A stretch of DNA of 64,000 bases from Paenibacillus dauci (GCF_000971985.1 NZ_KQ040803.1:548-64547); one strand, 5' to 3'; shown: positions 45,259-54,469, numbered from the stretch's first letter. Numbers and translations: made by a program. Notes: generated by a model not told the origin, from the letters alone.

Positions 45259-46893
45259 TTGGCTAAGGCAGAATCATTTATCAAAGGAACGATCATCCTG
45301 GCCGTGGCGGCACTGGTCGCCCGTGTGCTAGGACTGGCTCAGCGTGTACCGCTGGAGCATTTGTTAGGGTTTACCGGGGATGCGGCATTCTCGATTGCCA
45401 ATAACGTGTATCTGATGCTGCTGGCCGTCGCTACAGCGGGTATTCCAAGTACACTCAGTAAAATGGTATCCGAGCGATATGCGCTAGGACGTCCGCATGA
45501 AGCACAGCGCATTTATTATGCAGCACTGCTGTTTGCCGGAGCGGCAGGGGTGGTCATGACACTGCTTCTGTACTTCGGAGCGCCTTATTATGCAATGTTG
45601 TCCAAGGAGCCGGCAGCGGCATTATCCTTGCAGGCGATTGCACCATCTCTGCTGTTGTTCCCGGCGATTGCCATGATGCGTGGTTATTTCCAGGGACGCA
45701 ATATGATGATCGCGGGCGGTGTCTCCCAGATTGTAGAGCAGTTTGCTCGTGTGTTTACGGCCATTTTACTGGCGTATCTGTTGGTTCGTATTGGTTATGG
45801 AGATGTGGAAGTTGCTGCAGCAGCTTCATTTGGTAGTGTACTCGGCAGTATTGGTGCTTTTGTGGTAATGATTTACTTTACACTCAAGCTGCGCAAACAG
45901 GATGCCGCGAACCGTCTGGAAGTGAGAGCAGACGGGGAAGCCGTTATTCCGTTAAGCCGGATTTACAAGGATATTTTCAAATTATCGATTCCAATCGTTA
46001 TTGCTTCCCTGACGATTCCGGCAGTCAATATTATCGATAGTACCATCATCAAACCGCTGCTGATTGATCAGGTTGGCAATCTGGCGGCAACGGCTTCACT
46101 CGGGATTCTGGGACAGCGTGCGCAGAGTATAGCGGGTATTCCCCCAATTCTGGCGATAGCGCTGAGTACCTCGTTGATTCCGATTATCTCGGCCGCCTAT
46201 GCCCGCAAAGAACAGGAGAATCTGCAAAAACAGATGACTCTTGCCCTGCGAATCTCGGTACTCACCGGTGTTCCAATTGTACTGATGCTGGCGACCGCTG
46301 CTTATTGTATTAATGGATTATTGTTCAGCTCACGTGACAGCGTAGGGGCAGATGCACCAAGTATTATTGCGCTGCTGACTATCTGTACGATTTTCCAGAT
46401 TACGATGATGACCAGCAACTCCATGCTGATCGGAATCAATAAAGTAAATCGCTCGATGGTCCATGTACTGGCCGGTATTGCACTCAAACTGGTATTGAGC
46501 CTGGTGCTGTCGCAGTTCCTTGGTATCTACGGTATTATTGCTGCGACCGGATTATGTTTTGTTCTGATTACGATTCTCAATCTGCGCTCCCTGCATCAGG
46601 TCGTTAACTTCTCTGTATTGGGCAGCCGCTGGCCGGGATTCCTGGTTACGGTTGTTGTGCTTGGACTGGTCGGACTTGGCCTGAATCAGGCGGGAATCGG
46701 ATTGACGGCATGGATAAACGACAGGGTTGCATTTTTCATCGGTTGTTGTATGGTAGGAATAGCGACACTGATAGTGTATCCGGTGATGCTGGTGATCTTG
46801 CGCGTAGTACGTGCAGAGGAATTGTCTTCGTATCCGAAGCCGCTGCGTAAGCTACTGACACCACTGATGCGTCTGCAATCTCGCAAAGCCTGA
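45259..46893 (+). CDS. Polysaccharide/lipid II flippase (MurJ/YtgP-SpoVB family)
   Basis: 544 aa with about fourteen helices of the MOP superfamily. N-terminal signature FIKGTIILAVAALVARVLGL, then NVYLMLLAVATAGIPSTLSK and GRNMMIAGGVSQIVEQFARV are typical of YtgP/SpoVB. YtgP is one of the two lipid II flippases of B. subtilis; the role here is inferred from family. TTG start with AAGGGGAA 9 bases upstream. The thioredoxin gene follows 33 bases later. Confidence 0.88.
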   Translation: MAKAESFIKGTIILAVAALVARVLGLAQRVPLEHLLGFTGDAAFSIANNVYLMLLAVATAGIPSTLSKMVSERYALGRPHEAQRIYYAALLFAGAAGVVMTLLLYFGAPYYAMLSKEPAAALSLQAIAPSLLLFPAIAMMRGYFQGRNMMIAGGVSQIVEQFARVFTAILLAYLLVRIGYGDVEVAAAASFGSVLGSIGAFVVMIYFTLKLRKQDAANRLEVRADGEAVIPLSRIYKDIFKLSIPIVIASLTIPAVNIIDSTIIKPLLIDQVGNLAATASLGILGQRAQSIAGIPPILAIALSTSLIPIISAAYARKEQENLQKQMTLALRISVLTGVPIVLMLATAAYCINGLLFSSRDSVGADAPSIIALLTICTIFQITMMTSNSMLIGINKVNRSMVHVLAGIALKLVLSLVLSQFLGIYGIIAATGLCFVLITILNLRSLHQVVNFSVLGSRWPGFLVTVVVLGLVGLGLNQAGIGLTAWINDRVAFFIGCCMVGIATLIVYPVMLVILRVVRAEELSSYPKPLRKLLTPLMRLQSRKA

Positions 46894-46926
46894 TTATTTA
46901 TTATTCATCAAGGAGGGTATAACCCC

Positions 46927-47283
46927 ATGCAAATGATTAATTCAAGCGAAAGCTTTTATACAACTATTAACTCTGCCAAACTGACTGTAGCTGTCTACAA
47001 AGCTGACTGGTGTGTAGATTGTAAATTTATCGATCCATTCATGCCGGAAGTGGAAGCCCAGTATGCAGATCGTCTGCAGCTGGTCGAAGTGGATGTGGAG
47101 AGTGTAGGAGATGTGAGCCAGGAGCAGAACATTATGGGCATCCCAAGTTTTGTAGCCTATGCCAATGGCAAAGAACTGGTTCGCTTTGTAAACAAAGCCC
47201 GCAAGTCACGCCAGGAGATTGAGCAGTTCCTCGATCGTGCAGTGGCTGTATATGCGGCGCTGAATACACAGACAGCCGAGTAA
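46927..47283 (+). CDS. Thioredoxin-family protein
   Basis: 118 aa. Redox motif ADWCVDCKFIDPFMPEVE with a CVDC active site, and cis-proline loop QNIMGIPSFVAYANG. Cytoplasmic by absence of a signal peptide. CVDC differs from the usual CGPC, so redox potential may differ. GGAGGG precedes the ATG. Downstream of the flippase gene in the same direction. Confidence 0.9.
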   Translation: MQMINSSESFYTTINSAKLTVAVYKADWCVDCKFIDPFMPEVEAQYADRLQLVEVDVESVGDVSQEQNIMGIPSFVAYANGKELVRFVNKARKSRQEIEQFLDRAVAVYAALNTQTAE

Positions 47284-47358
47284 GAATGTACACTTGGAAA
47301 ATATAAAGGATGTTCATTGGATCACTTAGAAAGGCATTGAAGATCATCCTGTCATATT

Positions 47359-47460
47359 AAAAAGCAGCTTTCTCCAAGCATGGAGCTTGCCGGAATCAGG
47401 GTAACACGAATTTACCAGGATACCGTAAGCTCACGGAATGCAGGAGAGGCTGCTTTTTTA
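47359..47460 (+). terminator. Long three-part hairpin terminator
   Basis: Outer stem AAAAGCAGC-TTTCTCC with GGAGAGGCTGCTTTT. Middle stem GAGCTT/AAGCTC plus CGG/CCG, and apical GGTAA/TTACC. Ends in a T-run. Belongs to the thioredoxin transcript. Confidence 0.8.
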
Positions 47461-47634
47461 TAAATCCTGTATCCGGGTATCAAACATCATATCGACACCT
47501 GTTCCATTCTGTCATACTACAGAGATTGATCATTTTTTGTCACAAACCTGCCGCTAGGAACGAGCCAGAATTGATATAATAAGATTGACTTCAAATGAAC
47601 GTCACTATCATATAAATAGCGGGTGATTCTCATC

Positions 47635-48648
47635 ATGGCCAAAAAGCCACTAATAACAATTAAGCAACTGAAATGGCTGAGCTATATAACCTGTCTCGCC
47701 ATGTTTCTCGCAACGATGGGCGGCCTCGTCGTAACCAAAACAGGTTCCGGTATGGGATGTGGAGCCCAGTGGCCGCTGTGTCACGGCCAATTTATCCCGG
47801 CTTACACGATCGCTTCATTGATTGAATATTCACACCGTGCAGTCAGCGGATTTGCCGGACTTACGGCACTGTTTTCTTTTATCGGATTTATGTTCTTTAA
47901 TAAAAACAAAGAGCTGCGCGTGTATGCTGCATTCACTCTGTTCTTTGTTATTTTGCAGGCGATTATGGGCGCATTTGCAGTAGTATTCTCCCAATCGTCT
48001 CCAGTCATGGCACTGCATTTCGGTTTCTCGATGATCGCATTTGCCAGCTCCGCGCTGCTCGCCTTCAGTGCACGCCGACTGCATCTTCGTCAAAAGATTC
48101 ATGATATCGCCGATGAGCCTCCAGTTAGCAAAGGGTTCCGCAACCTGACCTGGTTCGCTACAATCTTTACGTATATCGTCGTGTATACAGGAGCATTTGT
48201 CACGCATACCGATTCCCGTGGTGGCTGTTCGGGCTTCCCGCTCTGTAATGGAGCGATTATCCCTGAATTGTCCGGCGGTGTCGCAGTAGCCTTTTTGCAC
48301 CGTGTTGCTGCTGTCGCACTCGTGATCGTGATCGCTATTCTCGCCCATTATGCCTATCGTCGTCATCCGCATAATCCGGGCATCCGCAAAATGGGTCTGC
48401 TGGCTATCCTGCTGATCCTGCTGCAATTCGTTAGCGGAGCAATCAATATTTTCACCATGTATGTACCGGAAGTCTACTTCTTCGCTACCATGTCACATAC
48501 CCTGATTATTCAGTTCCTGTTCGGTGTTCTCTGCTACATGAGTCTGCGCGTATGGCAGCTCAGCCGCGGTTCTTACGGCCGACTGGCACCCAACGCATGG
48601 GGAGAAGGTACAAGCACAGCCGATCAGAAGACAGGTACCGTACACTGA
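47635..48648 (+). CDS. ctaA: Heme A synthase
   Basis: 337 aa with eight predicted helices in two related four-helix halves. Oxidises the heme O methyl group to a formyl group to make heme A for cytochrome oxidase. Conserved histidine motifs EYSHRAVSGFAGL, ALHFGFSMIAF, FLHRVAAVALV and SHTLIIQFLFG; paired cysteines MGCGAQWPLCHG and GGCSGFPLCNG. GTG at 47623 is also in frame, but ATG 47635 with the GGGTGA site fits the family N terminus better. Separated from ctaB by about 17 kb. Confidence 0.94.
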   Translation: MAKKPLITIKQLKWLSYITCLAMFLATMGGLVVTKTGSGMGCGAQWPLCHGQFIPAYTIASLIEYSHRAVSGFAGLTALFSFIGFMFFNKNKELRVYAAFTLFFVILQAIMGAFAVVFSQSSPVMALHFGFSMIAFASSALLAFSARRLHLRQKIHDIADEPPVSKGFRNLTWFATIFTYIVVYTGAFVTHTDSRGGCSGFPLCNGAIIPELSGGVAVAFLHRVAAVALVIVIAILAHYAYRRHPHNPGIRKMGLLAILLILLQFVSGAINIFTMYVPEVYFFATMSHTLIIQFLFGVLCYMSLRVWQLSRGSYGRLAPNAWGEGTSTADQKTGTVH

Positions 48649-48761
48649 TTGCGTATAGTGTCTTATGAATTAAGTCTGCAATCAGGTTCGCGCATAAAAC
48701 GGAGTTTATATCGCATCTGCATATTATGTATTCTACAGATCATTCGTCTAGTTGATCCTCC

Positions 48762-48793
48762 AGCCGTCCATTAGTTATTTGGACGGCTTTTTT
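48762..48793 (+). terminator. Rho-independent terminator after ctaA
   Basis: AGCCGTCC pairs with GGACGGCT, then T's. Confidence 0.9.
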
Positions 48794-48831
48794 ATTGGCA
48801 TTGCTAGACAGAGCCACATATAATCAAGCAG

Positions 48832-48894
48832 CAAACACAGCAAACACAGCAAACACAGCAAACACAGCAAACACAGCAAACACAGCAAACACAT
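48832..48894. repeat. Tandem array: seven copies of CAAACACAG
   Basis: Six perfect 9-bp units and a seventh with the last base changed. Lies 56 bp upstream of the structured palindrome at 48950, like the array at 28252 relative to copy A. Confidence 0.97.
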
Positions 48895-48949
48895 AACGTA
48901 TTGCGCGTATCTTTGTTTAAAACAAAAATTCCCACCTTCCTCTAGCGGA

Positions 48950-49058
48950 GAGAAGAGAATTCTACCAATGACCGACATTTAAGAATGGAGATCGACCGCT
49001 GCAAGCGGTTGTTCAGGATCTCCATTCTTAACCGGAGAGAATGGTAGAATCTCTTCTC
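48950..49058 (+). repeat. Structured palindromic element, copy C (109 bp)
   Basis: The outer stem GAGAAGAG, bulged A, ATTCTACCA pairs with TGGTAGAATCTCTTCTC. Internal loop GACCGACATT (48970-48979) against ACCGGAGAG (49031-49039). The inner stem of 15 perfect base pairs (48979-48993 with 49017-49031) is followed by a loop with a small CCGCT/AGCGG hairpin. Inner stem shares TTTAAG and TGGAGATC with copy A. Confidence 0.83.
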
Positions 49059-49102
49059 GCAGCGAATGAAGCATAACCTTATAAAGCAAATGAAACATCA
49101 TC

Positions 49103-49177
49103 TCACGAACCAAAGCCCAAATCAATAACACCTGCCTCACCAAAATTAAAGTCCATGAAAATCAATTTTCTTTGCAT
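49103..49177 (-). CDS. Candidate small peptide, 24 aa
   Basis: ATG with TTGGAGGAATAG spaced 6 bases, reading MQRKLIFMDFNFGEAG then VIDLGFGS. It reads toward copy C of the structured element, which would form its 3' hairpin. No family recognised; chance cannot be excluded for such a short frame. Confidence 0.35.
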   Translation of the reverse strand: MQRKLIFMDFNFGEAGVIDLGFGS

Positions 49178-49486
49178 AACTATTCCTCCAACATCAAAAA
49201 CAAAAAAGCTCTAACATATTCAGCCGACTAGGACGAAAAAGTACTAAAGCCCACTAACTTGCTACCAAACGGCTCCAAAGCCCATCCAGAGGCAAGTTTA
49301 TTAGCACGCTGACCAATTTCATCCTTTAAATATGTAACTTTTTACTAATCCCAAGTATTCTGATAAACTTTAAAAACTATTTGATGAAATTTTGCTGAAT
49401 CTATCGAAAATCCATATATTTTTGCTTTACAAACGATGTGATCTTCAATATACTGAGTAAAGATTTTCATTCGACGTTTTCATATT
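49178..49486. other. AT-rich intergenic region
   Basis: About 300 bp between the small-peptide start and the SAM riboswitch. On the minus strand a stretch around 49220-49340 reads as a plausible protein end (QRANKLASGWALEPFGSKL) but has no start codon; it may be a gene remnant. Confidence 0.3.
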
Positions 49487-49692
49487 TTCTTATCGAGAGT
49501 GGTGGAGGGACTGGCCCGATGAAACCCGGCAGCCGATTTGGAAATGACCGTTAAGGTCTTATTTTCCAAATGACATGGTGCTAAATCCTTCAAAATGGCA
49601 GATGCATAATTTATAGCATCCTGCGATTTTGGCAGATGAGAAGGCAATATCTAGATGATAGAGAGCCCTTTTCTGCAAAGGGCTCTTTTTGT
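49487..49692 (+). promoter_or_regulatory. SAM-I riboswitch (S-box) with terminator
   Basis: The class-I signature is clear: TTATCGAGAGTGGTGGAGGG, GACTGGCCCGATGAAACCCG, GCAGCC, GGTGCTAAATCC and AGATGAGAAGG in order. The terminator AGAGCCCTTT/AAAGGGCTCT with T's follows at 49660-49690. SAM binding should stop transcription of metNIQ. Confidence 0.97.
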
Positions 49693-49780
49693 GTATAAAG
49701 CGGTCGCTTGAAGAACAAATAAGGACATAACAGCATGAAAGCTTGAAATAGAGCAAGATGCGAGGAGGAGGACCAGCAGC

Positions 49781-50797
49781 TTGATTCAACTGGAGAATTT
49801 GACCAAAACCTATGGCAAAGGCAAAAATGTAACCCCTGCCTTGTCCGAGCTGAATCTCTCGATCGAACGTGGCGAGATTTTCGGTGTTATCGGCCATTCG
49901 GGTGCTGGTAAAAGTACACTGATACGATGTATTAATTTATTGGAGCGACCAACATCCGGACGGGTATGGATCGATGGAGTGGATCTAACCCGGTTGAGCA
50001 AGTCAGCCTTGCAAGCCCGTCGCCGCAAGATCGGCATGATCTTTCAGCACTTTAACCTGTTGTCTTCGGCTACCGTCTATGACAACATTGCTTTTCCGCT
50101 GCGGCTCGTCAAGACCCCGGAAAAGAATGTACGTGCCAAAGTAGAGGAATTGCTCGCGCTGGTCGGTCTGGAAGCCCATGCAAGCAAATATCCGGCCCAG
50201 CTGTCCGGTGGACAGAAGCAACGTGTCGGTATTGCCCGTGCACTGGCAAGTGATCCGGATGTGCTGCTCTGTGATGAAGCGACATCCGCACTCGACCCGC
50301 AGACGACAGATTCGATTCTCAAATTGCTGCTGGATATCAACCGCCGTTTTAACCTGACCATTGTGCTGATCACCCATGAGATGCATGTGATCCAGAGCAT
50401 CTGCGATCGTGTCGCTGTTATCCATCAGGGCGGTATTGTGGAAAAGGGTCCTGTGGCTGAAGTGTTCCTGAAGCCGCAGCATCCAGTTACCCGCGACTTT
50501 ATCAGCCGTGAGTACAGCCAGGCTGAACTGCTGGATACGGCGCTATCTGCACCACATGGTGCTTCTGCACTGGCTGTAAAGATTTCGTTCCTGGGAGACA
50601 AGACATACCAGTCTATTCTGTCACAGACCGTGCGTCAGACGGGTGTAGATTTTGCCATTATTCAGGGAACCATCTCCACACTGAAAAATGTGCCTTACGG
50701 ACAGCTGATTGTCCGTTTTGAGGGAGAAGAGGCGCTGATCCGCCGTACGATTGAGATATTGACCGGCGAAGGCCTGGATGTGGAGGTGATTGAGTAA
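49781..50797 (+). CDS. metN: Methionine ABC transporter ATP-binding protein
   Basis: 338 aa. Walker A GHSGAGKSTLI, signature LSGGQKQRVGIARAL, Walker B LLCDEATSALDP, and a C-terminal NIL regulatory domain (about 245-338) that binds methionine. TTG start with GAGGAGGAGG 7 bases upstream. Behind a SAM riboswitch, which supports methionine as substrate. The TAA overlaps the ATG of metI. Confidence 0.96.
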   Translation: MIQLENLTKTYGKGKNVTPALSELNLSIERGEIFGVIGHSGAGKSTLIRCINLLERPTSGRVWIDGVDLTRLSKSALQARRRKIGMIFQHFNLLSSATVYDNIAFPLRLVKTPEKNVRAKVEELLALVGLEAHASKYPAQLSGGQKQRVGIARALASDPDVLLCDEATSALDPQTTDSILKLLLDINRRFNLTIVLITHEMHVIQSICDRVAVIHQGGIVEKGPVAEVFLKPQHPVTRDFISREYSQAELLDTALSAPHGASALAVKISFLGDKTYQSILSQTVRQTGVDFAIIQGTISTLKNVPYGQLIVRFEGEEALIRRTIEILTGEGLDVEVIE

Positions 50798-51471
50798 TGG
50801 ATGTAGGTGCACTTGATTTTACGCAGGTAGACTGGACAGAGTTTGGTACAGCTACCAAGGATACACTCGCCATGCTCGGTGCTTCGGCATTGTTCACCCT
50901 GATTCTGGGATTGCCGCTGGGAATAATCCTGTTTATGTCGGCTCGCTCGACATCGCCTATTATACGTGTGGTATACAGCATATTATCGGTAATTGTGAAT
51001 ATTCTTCGCTCGGTTCCATTCATTATCCTGATCGTGGCTTTGCTGCCGCTGACGGATAAGCTGGTCGGTACGACGATCGGTGTCAAAGGAACGATTCCGC
51101 CGCTCGTCATTGCAGCAGCGCCGTTTTTTGCAAGACTGGTAGAGACAGCACTGCGTGAAGTCGATCGCGGCGTGATCGAAGCTGCTCATGCGATGGGCGC
51201 TTCCGTATGGCAGGTCATTACCCGGGTGCTGATCCGGGAAGCGATGCCTGGACTGATCGCTGGTCTGACAGTTACTGTCGTCGCTCTCGTCTCCAATACG
51301 GCGATGGCTGGTATGGTAGGCGCAGGGGGACTTGGAACCCTGGCAATCAACTATGGATATTACCGCTATGAGACAGCCGTTATGCTGGTTGCTGTCGTGC
51401 TGATGGTTATCATTGTGCAGGTACTGCAGATGATTGGCGACCGTCTGGTAATTTATTTTTCAAGAAGATAA
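50797..51471 (+). CDS. metI: Methionine ABC transporter permease
   Basis: 224 aa with about five helices. Contains the BPD-type loop GVIEAAHAMGASVWQVITRV with EAA motif, and GAGGLGTLAINYGYYRYE. Overlaps metN by one base (TAATG), so translation is coupled. Confidence 0.96.
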   Translation: MDVGALDFTQVDWTEFGTATKDTLAMLGASALFTLILGLPLGIILFMSARSTSPIIRVVYSILSVIVNILRSVPFIILIVALLPLTDKLVGTTIGVKGTIPPLVIAAAPFFARLVETALREVDRGVIEAAHAMGASVWQVITRVLIREAMPGLIAGLTVTVVALVSNTAMAGMVGAGGLGTLAINYGYYRYETAVMLVAVVLMVIIVQVLQMIGDRLVIYFSRR

Positions 51472-51564
51472 TAAGGAACAAACGTCGGTACAGCCTGTAT
51501 CATTCGTTCTGAACTTCATATCTTCATCCTATATACCAAACTATCTTAAAGGGGATAACACACA

Positions 51565-52404
51565 ATGAAAAAATGGGCACTCGCTCTGATCAGCATCATG
51601 CTGATCGCTGTCGTCGCAGCTTGCGGCAATAAAAACACTGGAGATTCCGCATCATCCGGTGCGGCTGAAGGAAGCAAGGAAGTTACACTGCGCGTCGGCG
51701 CAACAGCTGTTCCACACGCAGAGATTCTGAACCACCTCAAACCTGTTCTGGCCAAAGAAGGAGTTAACCTGGAAGTTGTTGAATTCACGGATTACATCCA
51801 GCCTAACGTACAGCTGAATGACAGCAAACTGGATGCAAACTATTTCCAGACCAAGCCTTACCTGGATGAGCAAAACAAATCCCGCGGCATGAACCTGGTA
51901 ACGGTACAAGGCGTACACATCGAGCCATTCGGTGGATATTCCAAAAAGTACACTTCCCTGGATCAGCTTCCTGACGGCGCAACTATCGCGATCCCGAACG
52001 AAGTATCTAACGGTGCACGTGCACTGATCCTGCTGGCTAACAATGGTCTGATCGAACTGAAAGACAAAACCAAAATCACTTCCGATGTAAAAGATATTAC
52101 TGCTAATCCGAAAAACCTGAAATTCGTACCTATGGATGCAGCAATGCTGACTCGTCAGCTGAACCAGGTTGATATGGCGATGATCAACATGAACTATGTA
52201 CTGGAAGCCAAAATCGATCCTAAATCTGCACTGGTAGTTGAAGATAGCAGCGCACCATACGCGAACTATCTGGTATCCCGTGAAGATAACAAAGATTCCG
52301 AAGCGATCCAGAAGCTGGCAAAAGCACTGACTTCCGATGATACCAAGAAATTCATCGAAGAGCAGTACAAAGGCGCTGTAATCCCTGCATTTGAAACCAA
52401 ATAA
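51565..52404 (+). CDS. metQ: Methionine-binding lipoprotein
   Basis: 279 aa NlpA/MetQ family. Signal peptide with lipobox VAAC; core TVPHAEILNHLKP-like segment (AVPHAEILNHLKPVLAKEGV), EFTDYIQPNVQL, DANYFQTKPYLDEQN and EPFGGYSKKYTSLDQLPDGA. AAAGGGGA precedes the ATG. Third gene of the SAM-riboswitch operon. Confidence 0.96.
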   Translation: MKKWALALISIMLIAVVAACGNKNTGDSASSGAAEGSKEVTLRVGATAVPHAEILNHLKPVLAKEGVNLEVVEFTDYIQPNVQLNDSKLDANYFQTKPYLDEQNKSRGMNLVTVQGVHIEPFGGYSKKYTSLDQLPDGATIAIPNEVSNGARALILLANNGLIELKDKTKITSDVKDITANPKNLKFVPMDAAMLTRQLNQVDMAMINMNYVLEAKIDPKSALVVEDSSAPYANYLVSREDNKDSEAIQKLAKALTSDDTKKFIEEQYKGAVIPAFETK

Positions 52405-52419
52405 TTAATAAACCATAAT

Positions 52420-52461
52420 AAAAATACGGTGATGTCCTATATAGGGCTCACCGTATTTTTG
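52420..52461. terminator. Bidirectional terminator after metQ
   Basis: AAAAATACGGTGA pairs with TCACCGTATTTTT; converges on the ybaK-like gene. Confidence 0.93.
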
Positions 52462-52494
52462 CGTTCTATTCATTGATCATTCTGCGCAGAAGTT

Positions 52495-52980
52495 CTAATC
52501 TTCCATGCATAACTCTTCAAATCGTGCCTGCACAACCTGAGCCAGTTCCTGCGGGTGCAGTTCGATCTGTGTACCGATCCGTCCTGCGCTGACGATGATT
52601 TGATCCAGCTGGGTTACGCGATGATCGATAAAGGTAGGATACAGCTTTTTCATTCCTACTGGCGAACAGCCGCCGCGGATATACCCCGTCCATTTTTGCA
52701 GTTCTTTAACCGGCAGCATTTCCAGCTTTTTCTCACCAGCAGCGCGGGCAGCCTGTTTGAGATCCAGCTCTGCACCAACCGGAATGACAAAGATATGAAG
52801 TCCATGCTTGCCCTGAGTCACCAGCGTTTTATGGACCATCTCGGCAGGCTTGTTAATTTTGGCAGCTACAGCATTGCCGTGAATCTGACCGTCTTCCGGA
52901 TCGTACTCGTGGATCTGGTAGTGAATCTGTTCTTTATCCAGAATGCGCATGGCATTCGTTTTATTTTTATTGGCACTCAT
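52495..52980 (-). CDS. ybaK: Cys-tRNA(Pro)/aminoacyl-tRNA deacylase (YbaK/EbsC family)
   Basis: 161 aa. Landmarks include KINKPAEMVHKTLVTQGKHG, FVIPVGAELDLKQAARAAGE, TGYIRGGCSPVGMKK and RIGTQIELHPQEL. Hydrolyses mischarged tRNAs, keeping Cys off tRNA-Pro. Stands alone. The longer-range start has GAAAGGA upstream. Confidence 0.92.
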   Translation of the reverse strand: MSANKNKTNAMRILDKEQIHYQIHEYDPEDGQIHGNAVAAKINKPAEMVHKTLVTQGKHGLHIFVIPVGAELDLKQAARAAGEKKLEMLPVKELQKWTGYIRGGCSPVGMKKLYPTFIDHRVTQLDQIIVSAGRIGTQIELHPQELAQVVQARFEELCMED

Positions 52981-53162
52981 GATCAGGATTCCTTTCTGCC
53001 GATAATCATACTCTCATTCTAATCTATCCAAAATACAGCCTGAATTCAACCTGTACCCTGTAGTGAGGTATGATTAGTAGTTACCTTTTGACATCTGCTA
53101 TCACTAGTTTGTACACTATTAGTGAACTCGAATTGAGGATGAATGACCAGGGAGGCATCATA

Positions 53163-53930
53163 TTGGAACGCAGAATCGCTCTAATAACAGGAAGCGCCAA
53201 GGGACTTGGCAAAATGACGGCGCTTACGCTGGCCGGTCAGGGCTATGATATTGCTCTAAATTATGTACACAGTGAAGCAGAAGCTCTGCAGCTGCAGCAG
53301 GAGATTCAGCAGCTGGGTGTACGCTGTATTGCTGTGCAGGCAGATGTATCAGTAGAAAAGGATATTGACCGGCTGGTAGATGAAGTTGAGCAACAGCTGG
53401 GCAGTGTGGATATATTGGTGAACAACGCGGGTCCTTTTATCCGGGAACGCCGTTTATTTATGGAATATGAACGTTCCGAGATTATGGACATGCTGCAGGG
53501 GAATCTGATTGGGGCTATGCTGCTGGACCATCGGGTACTGCCGCTGATGCGCAAGCGCAAATGGGGAAGAATTATTCATTTTGGCTTTGGTCATGCAGCA
53601 GAATCCAGAGCCTGGCCGCATCGTGCCGTCTATGCTGCAGCCAAAGTCGGTCTGGTTTCCTTTACCAAGACATTGGCTGTAGAAGAAGCCGCAAGCGGTA
53701 TTACGGTGAATATGATCTGTCCCGGTGATATTCGCGGAGACAACAAGGAGAAGCGAATCGATGAGGTACTCGGCATGAGTGATGGCGAGACGCCGCGCGG
53801 CAGACCGGGAAGCGGTGAGGATATTGCTCGTGTGATCGCCTATCTGTGTGAGACCGATTCGGACTTTATTACAGGTAATATCATGGAAATTACCGGAGGA
53901 CTGGATCCGATTCGGCCGTATGTAAAATAA
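53163..53930 (+). CDS. Short-chain dehydrogenase/reductase with an atypical active site
   Basis: 255 aa from TTG 53163 (GGGAGG 8 bases upstream). Rossmann motif TGSAKGLG, NNAG motif, and YxxxK in VYAAAK. The usual catalytic Ser about 13 residues before Tyr is absent: the segment reads IIHFGFGHAAESRAWPHRAV, with His at that position. The C terminus matches FabG-like SDRs (ICPGDIRGDNK; TGNIMEITGGLDP). It may be a non-classical reductase; the substrate is unknown. Confidence 0.88.
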   Translation: MERRIALITGSAKGLGKMTALTLAGQGYDIALNYVHSEAEALQLQQEIQQLGVRCIAVQADVSVEKDIDRLVDEVEQQLGSVDILVNNAGPFIRERRLFMEYERSEIMDMLQGNLIGAMLLDHRVLPLMRKRKWGRIIHFGFGHAAESRAWPHRAVYAAAKVGLVSFTKTLAVEEAASGITVNMICPGDIRGDNKEKRIDEVLGMSDGETPRGRPGSGEDIARVIAYLCETDSDFITGNIMEITGGLDPIRPYVK

Positions 53931-53934
53931 ACAC

Positions 53935-53969
53935 AAAAAAGAGACCCTCCGTCCGGAAGGTCTCTTTTG
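53935..53969. terminator. Terminator between SDR and the NifU-like gene
   Basis: AAAAGAGACC pairs with GGTCTCTTTT; can serve both directions. Confidence 0.88.
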
Positions 53970-54009
53970 GTGGCAATTGCCTATAGATCAATGCATGAAA
54001 AGGAACGGC

Positions 54010-54255
54010 TTAGAATACTTGCACTACCTCTTCCACACCTTCAACTTCTTCGAAAAGGGCGCGCTCAATACCGGCTTTCAGTGTGATTGTAGAACTTGGG
54101 CAGCTACCGCATGCACCCATCAGTTTCAGTTTGACGATACCGTCTTCAACATCAACCAGTTCCACGTCACCGCCATCGCGCTGCAGGAATGGACGCAATT
54201 TGTCCAGAACTTCCATTACTTCATCATACATTTCAGCTTGTACGCTTTCACTCAT
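54010..54255 (-). CDS. yutI: NifU C-terminal-domain Fe-S protein
   Basis: 81 aa, the lone Nfu domain. CxxC in [20 protein letters not shown] binds a bridging Fe-S cluster for transfer to apoproteins. AAAGGAG lies before ATG 54255; the frame extends further but without a good start. Divergent from yuzB, the same order as B. subtilis yutI/yuzB. Confidence 0.93.
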   Translation of the reverse strand: MSESVQAEMYDEVMEVLDKLRPFLQRDGGDVELVDVEDGIVKLKLMGACGSCPSSTITLKAGIERALFEEVEGVEEVVQVF

Positions 54256-54469
54256 ATTGTTCAACTCCTTTCGTAAGTATATTATAATATAAAAGTAAAC
54301 CAATTTCAGCATTTGTGCCATTGATTTTTATACTCATTTCAAATTTATTTTGAAAATGAGACATGATCCCGTCACAATCTGCATTAAACATGATAAAATA
54401 GATCAGATCGGCAGGATAAAAAAACAGCTTTATCGCTATACTGAAAGGACACAGATTGGAGCGTATTAC

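Noticed and set aside
47359..47460. Fourth copy of the structured element
   Set aside because: It has a long nested hairpin but lacks the GACGAC and ACCGGAG internal loop and ends in a T-run; it is an extended terminator.
28378..49058. The three structured elements as CRISPR repeats
   Set aside because: They are 14.7 and 5.6 kb apart, long and self-complementary, and there are no spacers or cas genes.
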